From Hyaloperonospora brassicae (taxonomy: Eukaryota; Oomycota; Peronosporomycetes; Peronosporales; Peronosporaceae): a stretch of 64,000 bases of DNA. The stretch spans positions 62,001-126,000 of the forward strand of contig CANTFL010000561.1 in NCBI GenBank assembly GCA_947650285.1. The letters run 5' to 3'. Position numbers and translations under genes: made by a program. The first letter of the stretch is position 1. Every line of letters starts with the position of its first letter. Shown in pieces: positions 30,626 to 40,295 of this stretch. Under the pieces are notes generated by a model. The model searched no databases, was not told the origin of the DNA, and saw only the letters and a program-made list of their open reading frames with translations.

Positions 30626-32273
30626 GCAAATGCACTGAAGTTCCTGCGTGTTCGCTGATCCTACTTGTCGACGATTGTGTCAGGACGCACAGCTCAATGG
30701 CTGACCGCGTCAATCACTTCCGTGCGCCATTACACAGTGCAGACAAACGCAGTATACACCATCGAGTGCTAGCGAAGGGCGGACTTCTACACCAGTTGGC
30801 AAGACGTGGTCACCCTTCTGACGTACGTGCGAGACAACGCTCAAGCAATCACAGAGGCCGTAGATGAAACGGAAAAGCACGTGGCGGCTTTCAGCGCTTG
30901 TACGCATGCCCGGGACACCGGTACCTGAGTCTGCATGTACTTTGTACTGAAGACTCGTCGTTGATCACACATGTTCCTCTTTTTATGCTTAAGCAAAGTA
31001 CTGCGCAGGAAGATAAAAAGTTCGGACCGAGCGCCTTGCAGTTGATCATGCTATATGTTGTTCTGTACGCCTGCGATGTAAGTGTACAAGAACGACAGTG
31101 CGTAGTATCAAACGATTGGACGGTGGACAAAAGCAAGAAGGGGGGGTTCTTGCTGTAATGATCTTGCGCTTCGTGATAACCCATTGACTCACAGTACCGG
31201 TCCTCCACTCCATTGGCCGTACTGCCCAACAGCAACACATTTTGGCAGCGCAAAGCCATGGCACCCAGATTCAATAAAAGGGCCGTTACTTGTTCATCAA
31301 TGTGCACCCGCAAAGATTCTGGTCAGTTTGCTTTGAGCGCTTGTCTACTCTCGGTCATGTCATACAGCTGCTGATTTCCCCGTGACAGCAGCTTCTTTTT
31401 CTACTAGCCTATGAGAGAAATGTTGAGGTTCATCCAGGCACACAAACGACCTACTATATCCGGGACTATCTGTCGCATTTGAGACTGCCATATTAAGCTG
31501 ACGACTTGCTTCTGGATCCACTCCACATATCGGCTCCTGCTGCCCGACGGGTACACGATTGAGCAAGTGCCAGTCGTGTTGGCGAGTAACTACTGTGAAA
31601 GGCTTGGTGCAAGAGAGCACCTCTCAATGTTCAAGGAAGACAATAGATGTCCTAGCCGTCATCCTCATCGGCTCGTATGATGCAATATTGGCCAACAGCG
31701 ATATGCTTCCATTTGCTACAAAGTGTGCTCACATCTAGTGATCGTCGTCATTTCTTCAGCAGGCGTGCCAGCGGGATGTCCAGTCATCGACGAATATGCT
31801 GGCAAAGCTCGCGCTCTTGTACGACAGTTACAATCGCACTTTCCAAGACTAATTTGTTTGGGTTTTGGGATGGAGCACACTTCTTTCCAGATAACAGGCA
31901 AGTCTTTGCGTCGATACTGTGCAAGGTTGTGTGCTCCTACAACTCACGTCACCCTTCGTACAGGTAAAGAGAACTATCTGAGCAAGTAAGTGCTCCAAAC
32001 GAGGGAAACGTAAAATTGTATTGACCAGAGTTAAGTCTCAGTAATTAATCTCTAGGGCCTAACTTAACTATGTTATACTACAATCGCCCAATGCAGAATT
32101 CGCTCACGACCCATTGAACGCGTCCAGCAGCGATTAGTGGTTTATTTTGTCGACACAACGGTCTGAATCAACCAATCGTGGAGCAGCTACAGTATCACCA
32201 TTGATGGTGATATTCCTTCCATAATTAATTTGGTGAGTGAATGCTGGTCAATATTATCACACGAGATCATATT
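30626..32273. repeat. segment X, uninterrupted (empty-site) copy
   Basis: This 1.65-kb block is the reverse complement of 5099-5937 joined to 18717-19530. Pairing is regular: 31439 with 18717, and 31440 with about 5932. At 31430-31446 it reads uninterrupted (CATCCAGGCACACAAAC) where the other copy carries GypA. It includes LTR-Y at about 31922-32273. No intact gene is visible; short frames on both strands are shared with the other copy. It lies 415 bp after the S33 gene. Confidence 0.85.
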
Positions 32274-35200
32274 TACATTGACAATATAATATCGTTGATA
32301 TGTAACAGGCCCACACGGTCAATTTTTATGATCAAGAGTTCACGTTAGCACGCAGAGGCAAACTTTGGTTGTCGTGCTACCGAGAAATTCTATATTGTCC
32401 TTAAAAAATTATCGTATAGAATCGAAGAAATATATTGTGTTGAGTGTAGAACTGTGTTTCTAATGGTAGTCAGTGTTGAAATAAGAAAAATCAAAGAAAT
32501 GGTGGCCCACCTACAAAGTTTGAGGAGAGTATTCTATTCGTCATTAATCGACCATGGACTCTATCAATGTCGTAACAAGAATTAATCTTAGTCTGATATT
32601 GATAGTGAAATGCACAAGCTGCAACGGTCACTTTGAAATCGTGCTTCTCGGTGAACTATGGCGTACCACTTTCAATGCATGCTTATGCGTGGTGCTACTC
32701 CATGCCAACTTCGAACTGTTTCGTCGATGTCTTTTCCACGCAGATCCTTCTAGTGAATAAGAAATAGTTCAATGCACTATCGACACTTTCCGTCAATCAT
32801 ACGACGTATTGTAATGTGGATACACGTCGGTCGGTACAAACCTTGTACTGCGTGTGACAATCATAGTGTTAAGGAACAATTTATTACAGGAACTAGACAA
32901 GATAAATATACCTTGATGGTGGAAATTAATATGATAATGATAAATATCGTACAAAGTACTCAAACCGGCTGACGTGTGTCAGTCACACACTTGGTATAGA
33001 AATAACTACACAAGGTGGTGCTTATTCGTGTAAAGAAATATATGTTTCAGCGAAAGAACATACTGTCTTAATTTAAAATATAGGAATAGTGTACTCTTTG
33101 CGCAACACAGATCAGGCGCCTTTCAAAGCGTGTAATGAGCACTTTTTCGCATTCCAATCTATTAAAGTACCCTAATTTATCAAACTAGTGACGTGATCGT
33201 TGGCATATCTGAATTCGTATAAGCGAGCAGACCCATTAACTCTTTTCATTTATTTCGTTCGTACTCGAAGACCCTGTAAACTTAGAAGCGTTGTGCTGCC
33301 TGAATGGCTGCTTCGGCTCCAGTAGAAGGATGGTGATTTTTTCGGCTTATATGGCCTTATTATGACCTCTTCTTCGGTCGATTATTATGTTGGATGAACA
33401 GGGAAGCAGAACGATAAGACGAGAAGATGTAACACCAGTTGCAGATTGACAAGAGCTATCGATAGCTCCATAGGAGGTTCAACTATAGTTCTTTTGCATC
33501 TGCATTACCTTTTGCGACATTCAGGGTGCTTATTTACATGTAACAGTACACATTGACCGATTCATCAGCATATCAAGGGAATTGGTTAGTGCGAGTAGAA
33601 CTTAGATCGAATAGACTCGTAAAACCAATTTGATCGTTCAGACCACATTTTGTGGTCTAAACGATTAATTATTTATATCGGATAACAAACAAAGATTGTT
33701 CATATTGACAAACTTACATATATATCGTTTGTTGAGTCGCCCTCCTTTTCAATCATAACTTTTTATCTATTTCCGGCATGTGGATACCCGCAGCCATTTG
33801 ATTGGTATCAAGCTCTATTGTCTCACATTGTCGCAGGGAAAACGTGTTAGGATATCTCACAGTCGGCACACGTCAAAGCGAGATCTCGCAACAAAAAAAT
33901 TGGCTGTCCATACGAGCTCGTGATTATGGTAGACAAGCACGCCTCCGAAGAAATTGCCTGGTCAACGCTTTTTGTACACAACTGATACACCGGTCACTTC
34001 CTTTGTATCAGCACAAGACCATGCTCTTAGCGCTACCGACAGCGCGAGAAATTGACGATATTAATTCTAAGGTCGTCCAGATACATCAAGATGGGGCTGT
34101 ACCACGGGGATGTGTGCGTGTTGAAGTCATATAAAGTAGGTTATTATCTGTTATTTTGTCTGTATGTGATTTATAAGGTTATTGTTGACTAGTTTAAGAA
34201 GGCGGGTATCCTTATAAATGCAAATGTTGCCCAAATATAGTTCAGATGGCGAACAGAAAGGCATTTGGTAGAAAATCACACACACGGAAGCTCTGCTGCT
34301 GCACGAAAAGGACCAGTATTATTTCCAAGTTTGCGGGAAACAAAAACAACCACGTTCGACACCTGTTTTGGTACCCCGATCTGACCAAGAACTTGTCAAG
34401 CCGTCATCACGATTCGGAGGTGGAAGAAGGATTTATCGTCATGCATTCGACAATAAAGGATTTCGATTTGAATTGATCCGTCTATGATACAGGTGCATTT
34501 TTAATTAAGTCATCCTGTAATATCCGAATTGACGTGGACTAAGTGTGATACCACTGTAGTCATATAAACATCAAGTCTAATGAATAGGCGCTGGTGTATG
34601 AAGCAAAATGCCCAATGTATTTGGCATCTCCCTGAGAAATGTCACGGCATAAAAGAGACACTAAGCATTGCGAGCTCAAACGTTACGACTCGAAGAGTAT
34701 ACAACTTCATAGAGACATATCACGTTTCGATATTAACATTGACACGTTCTCAACAACACTATTTTCGATAACACCTACATGTTATCTCTTAGACATGACC
34801 CTTTTCTGCATGTGATGCTAAACGATGTTAAGCTTTGCCCAAGTACTTCGACGTAGGTTCATCTGCCTTTTTGTCCATTTCGACACTGTTCAAGGTCGTC
34901 AAACCTTACATTAAAGGTGCTCATACCGGTAAGACCTTTAGAATTGCAAATGCGATACAACACTGCGCACGAGGACTGTCTAGTAGTGTGAAGTGAATCG
35001 ACGAGTGCGATTGGCCAAACGTGGCGAGTTTACTTTGCAAAGTATAGGAGCGTTGCACAGTCAACTTCTCAACGTAATAAACAAGTTTCTGCTCTTTGCG
35101 TGTAGGCTACGGACCCGTCCAGTAAGCGTAATTTCAGTTTCTCGAAAAGAAGTCGCGTACAACTCGATACTGTTCGGCCAATCCAGCGTCGATGGTACAT

Positions 35201-35735
35201 GTTAGACAAGTCAAGATGGCCTACCAGGGATTTCTGATGTGGTAGCCGTTCGCCTTGTTCGGTGCCGCTGTACCCCACGTGCGCCTCAGCCTCGGTTCTG
35301 GTCACACGTGCCTTCTATGGCGATCCTCCGGAAAGCCCAAGAACACGTACCATTCCGACGTGTATGACTACTCAGTTGGACTCAAACATGGACAGTCTGA
35401 ACCTCTAATCGTCCGATTACTTATCTTCTCCTGTCAGCACAAGACGCGCTGTCATCCATTTAGCCTCCAACAGCGACCCCAACATGACTGATGCGGTTTT
35501 GCGAACCTGCATCTTCGAGTCCCCACTCGTTCGCTCCTCAGCCAGTCAGTATACCGGTATACCAGCCCACCCACCGCGCTTACCGCCATCCCCGATCCAG
35601 TAGCAGTATACACCGTCCACCAGCTGCCACGCCCCCACTCCTCAATGCAGTCAATCTGTCCATCAACTCCCAAAGATCAGAGCCCACGGGACCTGCCCGT
35701 CGCCTCTATCCGCGTCGCGCCCGTCGCGCTCTCTC
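32274..35735. other. intergenic stretch without a recognised gene
   Basis: It is AT-rich up to about 35.0 kb, with frames of at most 110 codons (33802-34134 and 34246-34476, both +), neither with a recognisable domain. A 29-bp near-perfect hairpin lies at 33635-33663 (CGTTCAGACCACA, three-base loop, TGTGGTCTAAACG). From about 35.45 kb the base composition becomes C-rich, leading into the transporter gene; that part is presumably its promoter and leader. Confidence 0.5.
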
Positions 35736-37046
35736 ATGGCCTCCACGGACTCGTCGCCGCTGCTGCTGCTGCGCACGACCCCCAGCGCTGCACCGGTGAA
35801 ACCGCTGGCCGCGTCCGCCGCTTCCCGCCCCCCGTCGCTCCTCTCGCGCGCCGTCAGCCACACCGACAGAGGGTCTGCTGTCTCGTCCTTCCTCGGACTC
35901 GCCTCGACTATGACCGGCGCCTGCATTTTGACGCTCCCCGGCATCGTCCAAGCAGTGGGTGTTCTCCCCACTCTGCTGCTGCTCGTGCTGAGCGCGTGGA
36001 TGGCGTTCACGGCCTGTGAGATGCTCAGCGTGTGCTGCCACGCGGCCGGCGCGTACTCGTACGAGGCGCTGAGCTCCCGTCTCTTTGGCGCAACCGGTGT
36101 GTGGGCCGTGCGGCTGCTGACGCTCGCGCTGCTCTTTGGCGCCATTGTGAGCTACATGGTCATTGCCATGGACCTCTTTGAGCCGTTTCTCATCGACGTG
36201 CTGCCGCGCCGCGTGATTGGGCTGCTCTTCCTGCTCGTGGCCGTCCCCTTGTGCCTCCCTGAGACCATCTACGCGCTCCGGTTCGCCAACGTGGCAGTGC
36301 TGCTGTGTCTGCTCTACATCCTCGGGGCCATCAGTCTCCGCACAGTGCAGCGAGACCCCGAGTTTGCGGCCCACGTTCCGAGGAATCGCGCGGACGAGTT
36401 CACGTCCGAGTGGGCTGCGCTGGCGTACGCGCTGCCCATTGTCATGCTGAGCTTTGTGTGCCAACTGAACGTCCCGCGTGCGTACGAGGAGATCCACGAC
36501 AAGACACTGACGACGCGCGTGCACAAGGCCCTCGTTGGCTGGGGCCTATGCATCTATCTCGCCTTTGCGTACGTGGGCTACGCGTGTTTCCAGGGCCAAC
36601 CGCCGAGCAACATCCTCACGGGGTTCGCAGCAACGGATCGGCTCATCAACGGCGCGCGGCTTGCGCTCGGAGTCTGCATGGTGCTCAAGACGCCCATGAC
36701 CTACCAGCCGCTGCGCCAAGCCATGGAGCTCTGCTGTCTGGGCCACGAGCGCAAGAGTCTGCCGTTCCGGACGGCCATCACAGTCGTGTTTCTGCTCGTC
36801 GCGCACCTGTTCTCGCTGTTCTCGCGCAGCTTGGGCACCGTCATGGCCTTCGTCGGGGCCCTCTCGGGCATTTTACTTGCGCTCACGGTCCCTGGACTCT
36901 TTCTGTACGAAGTCGCGCGTGGGTATCTCGTGGAACGCGACGCGTTCTACTCGCCCCGACTGGCGCTCGTGTTCGCCTGCACGGGCGGCGTCTTCTCGGC
37001 AGCTTCGCTCGCGTACCTGTCGTACAATGCGCTCGTGGACTTTTGA
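35736..37046 (+). CDS. amino acid transporter, AAAP (SLC32/36/38-like) family
   Basis: A single exon gives 436 residues. A 45-residue Ser/Ala/Pro-rich cytoplasmic N-terminus precedes RGSAVSSFLGLASTMTGACI and LTLPGIVQAVGV, the conserved first helix of the family (the SxxNxxxGxGxLxLP-type motif, with Thr-Gly in place of Asn). About ten to eleven hydrophobic helices follow, ending at LALVFACTGGVFSAASLAYL. LPIVMLSFVCQLNVPRAYEE matches the central helix with the conserved F-x-x-x-x-N/H and following helix start. Length is normal for the family. It would move neutral or cationic amino acids across the plasma or vacuolar membrane; substrate cannot be told. A convergent gene ends 219 bp downstream. 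High GC and strong codon bias set it apart from the flanking repeats. Confidence 0.87.
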   Translation: MASTDSSPLLLLRTTPSAAPVKPLAASAASRPPSLLSRAVSHTDRGSAVSSFLGLASTMTGACILTLPGIVQAVGVLPTLLLLVLSAWMAFTACEMLSVCCHAAGAYSYEALSSRLFGATGVWAVRLLTLALLFGAIVSYMVIAMDLFEPFLIDVLPRRVIGLLFLLVAVPLCLPETIYALRFANVAVLLCLLYILGAISLRTVQRDPEFAAHVPRNRADEFTSEWAALAYALPIVMLSFVCQLNVPRAYEEIHDKTLTTRVHKALVGWGLCIYLAFAYVGYACFQGQPPSNILTGFAATDRLINGARLALGVCMVLKTPMTYQPLRQAMELCCLGHERKSLPFRTAITVVFLLVAHLFSLFSRSLGTVMAFVGALSGILLALTVPGLFLYEVARGYLVERDAFYSPRLALVFACTGGVFSAASLAYLSYNALVDF

Positions 37047-37264
37047 CGGGAGTCGCCGTCTCGCCGGATACAGATACTACGCCTCGGACAACAACTGAAC
37101 AACTAACTGACTTGTTAATCAAAACAATTGCACAGGATATGATGCACACAGGACATGGGGATCGACCACACACACGAACCATATCAACACGTTCTCCAAT
37201 TCGTTGCGTAAGTACCGCAGGGACAAAGTGTTTGCGCGCCGCGCGTGTGTTGGTGCCCACGAGT

Positions 37265-38365
37265 CTATTTCATGCTGCAGCCCATGAGCTTCTTGTTAAA
37301 GTTTTCGCGCTCATTGTGCTTTTTACTTTTCAGGATCTTGACGGTGCAGCACACGGCACAGAACCGGCCTTCGTCCTTGTCCTTGAGCGCCGTGTGGCTG
37401 CCGTCCGACGTGGATTTGCGGATCTCGGACGCCTTCTCCGAGCAGTTCTTGCACACGGCGCGGCCGCACAAGACGCAGTCCCGCAGCGGGTCCAACAAAC
37501 TCTTGGGGTTGCGACAGAGCTTGCAGCTGCCCCGCACAATGTCCGACGGCGCCACTTGCGAGCCCTCGGCCATGAACGTAATGAGCTTCACGAGCAGCTT
37601 CTTGGGGATCGTGTCGCTCACCATGACGCCGTTCTGGTCCGGCACGTTGATCGACGCGCCGCCCTGCACCAACGCGCCGCCAATGTCGCCCAACTGGCGG
37701 TCCACGGCCATGTGCAGGTACGTGGTGCCGTTCACGAGCTCGTTCAGCGCAGCACAGGGCGCGAGCGCCCGCCGATCGGTCGGCGACGACGGCGACGACG
37801 TCGTCGACCCGTTGGCCGGCGCGGTCTTGAGCTGCCGAAACTTGTGGATTATGAGCCTCGTGATGGTCACAGGCGTCTCGGGTTTGGCCGTCATGATGTG
37901 GACCGCCAGCGGCGTCTGCCCGCGCACGTTCACTGCCGCGGGGTTCGCCCCCAAGTTCAGCAGCAGCTCCACGAGCGCCGGCGCGTTCGCCCGCGTGCTG
38001 CTGGCGGCAAAGTGCAGCGCCGTGTTCGAGTGCCGGTCGCCGGCGTTCACGTGCTCTGCCAGGCGCGGGAGCTTCGCCAGCGCCCGCAGCACGTCAACGT
38101 GGCCCTTCTTGGCGGCAATGTGCAGCGCGCTCTGCTGGTTCTTGCGGTCGCGCAGGGCCAACACGCCGGCCGACGTCGTGACGCTCACGCGCCGCGCGGC
38201 AGCGTCTGCGTCGTCGTCGGGACTCCACTCGTTGAGGCTATTGGTGCCCGAGTCGTCGCTCGTGGCAGAGCTCGTGCGCGTCGGGTCTTCCAAGTCGTAG
38301 CCGTACTTTTGCAGCGTCGCGATCAGGAGTTTCGTCTTGGCCGCCTCTTTGTCGTCCATTGTCAC
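37265..38365 (-). CDS. ankyrin-repeat protein with a C-terminal FYVE-like zinc finger
   Basis: A single exon of 366 residues, starting MTMDDKEAAK (a second ATG is two codons on). Residues about 77-108 (SALHIAAKKGHVDVLRAL), 112-145 (NTALHFAASS ... ALVELLLNLGA), 149-175 (GQTPLAVHIMTA) and 213-243 (TTYLHMAVDRQLGDIGGALV) are ankyrin repeats, one split by a Ser/Pro-rich loop (183-200). The end carries a cysteine pattern CKLC (281), CVLCGRAVCKNC (297-308) and FCAVCC (336-340), close to FYVE/related double-zinc folds, but without the basic RRHHC-like lipid patch. A role in membrane or protein tethering is possible; no enzyme domain is seen. It is convergent with the transporter gene. Confidence 0.85.
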   Translation of the reverse strand: MTMDDKEAAKTKLLIATLQKYGYDLEDPTRTSSATSDDSGTNSLNEWSPDDDADAAARRVSVTTSAGVLALRDRKNQQSALHIAAKKGHVDVLRALAKLPRLAEHVNAGDRHSNTALHFAASSTRANAPALVELLLNLGANPAAVNVRGQTPLAVHIMTAKPETPVTITRLIIHKFRQLKTAPANGSTTSSPSSPTDRRALAPCAALNELVNGTTYLHMAVDRQLGDIGGALVQGGASINVPDQNGVMVSDTIPKKLLVKLITFMAEGSQVAPSDIVRGSCKLCRNPKSLLDPLRDCVLCGRAVCKNCSEKASEIRKSTSDGSHTALKDKDEGRFCAVCCTVKILKSKKHNERENFNKKLMGCSMK

Positions 38366-38375
38366 GGCCGCGGCG

Positions 38376-38451
38376 GCAGCGGGTGCGGCAGTGAGGCAGT
38401 CCGCCAGTCAGTCAGTCTGTCGCTGAGGCAGCGGGTGCGGCAGTGAGGCAG
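38376..38451. repeat. tandem direct repeat in the leader of the ankyrin gene
   Basis: GCAGCGGGTGCGGCAGTGAG, followed by GCAGTC, occurs twice, 49 bp apart, with a CAGTCAGTCAGTC run between. A GAGC microsatellite lies at about 38633-38650. The block is in the region upstream of the ankyrin gene start (38365). Confidence 0.7.
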
Positions 38452-38965
38452 TCGGTAGGGGGAACGGGCGCGCAGAGGGCGGGAGCGGATGCAGAGAGAG
38501 GCGGCGCAGAGGGTACGGGCGCTGTATGCGGAATGGGAACTGGCGTCGGGGGTGGCGGGCGCGAATTCGCATTTAAGCGCACACGCGCGCGAAGGTCAGA
38601 CAGACAGACGCCGAGCTACGGCGGGCGGCTTGAGCGAGCGAGCGAGCGAGCGATCCGACTTGACGAAAAAAGCAAATTTTCGACGTGGCACAAAAAAGCA
38701 AGGTGGCGACGCGCCAGGAGGCGAAAAAAGTGACGCCACGTGCTGCGCGGGTGATTTGACACGCAGTGTTTGTGTGTGCAATTGTGTGCAATGGTAAGTT
38801 CGCGTAAGTACGTGCGCGCGTGGGGCTGTCGCTGGCTTTTCCATGACGTGCGGGAAAAAAAGTGTACCCACCGGATTTTTCGATGTTCGATTGGAGCGCG
38901 GGTAGGGTAGCGAGACCGCAGGAGCTACGGCGACGCGCGAAGCTGTTTTTACAACGATACGCTAC

Positions 38966-39018
38966 ACGACGACAGCGGACGACGACAGCGGACGATAGCG
39001 GACGATAGCGGACGACGA
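38966..39018. repeat. 10-bp minisatellite
   Basis: Units of the form GACGA(C/T)AGCG repeat about five times. With the GT run that follows, it lies just upstream of the five-exon gene, in the 733-bp gap between two divergent genes. Confidence 0.75.
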
Positions 39019-39041
39019 CTGGTCACGCAGGCGGACGTCGA

Positions 39042-39043
<2 letters not shown>

Positions 39044-39074
<31 letters not shown>
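39044..39074. repeat. (GT)n microsatellite
   Basis: About 15 GT units end 25 bp before the ATG of the five-exon gene, so they are probably in its leader or core promoter. Confidence 0.9.
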
Positions 39075-39075
<1 letters not shown>

Positions 39076-39098
39076 ACCACACAAAGTAGCCAAACCTC

Positions 39099-40295
39099 AT
39101 GCTCTGGAGCTCGTCAGACGAAGCGGCGTGGGCCGCGGTCTGGGCGCGCTACGACGCCGTCGTGCGACGTGGGCCGGTGCGAACTTGCGCGCGCAATACA
39201 TCTCAGCTGATAGGTGTACTTTGGTGGACGGTGACCGCTGCTACAGAGCTAACCGCAGTGTGTGGCTGTGTGTAGAAGAGCGAGTTAGCGGCTCTGGACG
39301 ACTGGTACCTGACCGCTTTTCCAGCTATTGTGCACACGCGAGCGCCGTTGCCGTACGTGCAAAAGTCAGAGCTGGAACGGATATTGAAGTGGAAGCTCAC
39401 GAAGGGAAAGTGGTGCGTTGTGGCATTCCGTGGCATTGCTCGTGCCGTGCCGTGCTACGCCACTCACTGCTTGCGGCTGGTGGATCATGTAGGCGGCCAC
39501 AGCTGCTCAAGTTTGTGACGGCCTTGAGCGAGCGAGAAGTCGAAGACGCTTCACGTACAGCGTTCGGTCAACTGAAGAGCGGAGACGTTCGCGCTGCGAT
39601 CGAGGCGCTGTGTGTGCTTAAAGGGGTACTGCCGCATACAATGCTAGACGACGCTTGGTGGCTGTGGCAGCAACAGCTGTATGGGACCCTTTGTGTTTGC
39701 TGACGGAAGCGCTGTTGCTCGTCTAGGTTGGCCCTGCGACGGCGTCGGCAGTGCTAGCAGCGCACGACGGAAGTGTGCCGTTCATGGCAGATGAAGCGCT
39801 CGAGGCGATTGCCGGTGCGTTTGGCGCGGTCCTTGTTGGGCTCACGGTTGTGTGGAGAAGCTGACATGCGGTTGGGTTGTAGACACCATCGGTCCTCGCA
39901 AGTACACGCTGCCACACTTTCTCCGTTTTGCAGAAGAGCTTTGTGCGAAAGCAAAGTGGCTGAACAAGCAGCGAGCTGCAGCAAATGACGACGAGAAAGT
40001 GGAAACTGCAGAGTTTTGGACCCCCCAGCGTGTACAGCTGTGCCTATATGCTGATGCGCATGACAGGGCTGCGCCTGCTTCCGCTTCCACTGTCATGTTG
40101 ACCAAAGCGGCTGCTTCTTCAGCTACGAAACGAAAGCGAAACAGTGCGACGGAAGCGTCGCTTCCTACGGATGGGCAAGCGATGGGGTTGCTGGAAGAGG
40201 GCACTGATGACAGACAACGATCGTTGCGGAGGTCGCGGAGAAATCGACGGCAAGCAGTGGACTCAGCGTTCACGGCAACGCGTGCTTCGCCATAG
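39099..40295 (+). CDS. conserved protein with helix-hairpin-helix-like motif, five exons
   Basis: Exons: 39099-39161, 39276-39412, 39493-39625, 39727-39814, 39883-40295 (277 residues). All junctions are GT-AG and keep the frame; donors read GTGCG in three of four introns. The protein starts MLWSSSDEAAWAAVWARYDA and contains SELAALDDWY, LPYVQKSELERILKWKLTKG and KWRPQLLKFVTALSEREVED. Then comes the helix-hairpin-helix-like LKGVGPATASAVLAAHDGSV (about residues 109-128) and FMADEALEAIA. This block order is a conserved eukaryotic protein of unknown function that I recall from oomycetes and fungi. GxGxxTA suggests a DNA-glycosylase-like fold without proof. The C-terminal 60 residues are basic and low complexity. 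Exon 1's donor is the least certain. Confidence 0.78.

Noticed and set aside
35706..36524. Minus frame of 272 codons
   Set aside because: It is antisense to the amino-acid transporter, which has clear helices and family motifs. It is a shadow frame.
37245..38300. Plus frame of 351 codons
   Set aside because: It is antisense to the ankyrin/zinc-finger gene; Ser/Cys-rich shadow with no domain.
36305..38446. Very long + strand open frame of 713 codons
   Set aside because: It runs across the 3' half of the transporter gene in another frame and then antisense through the whole ankyrin gene. Its composition (Arg/His/Ala-rich) is what GC-rich shadow frames give.
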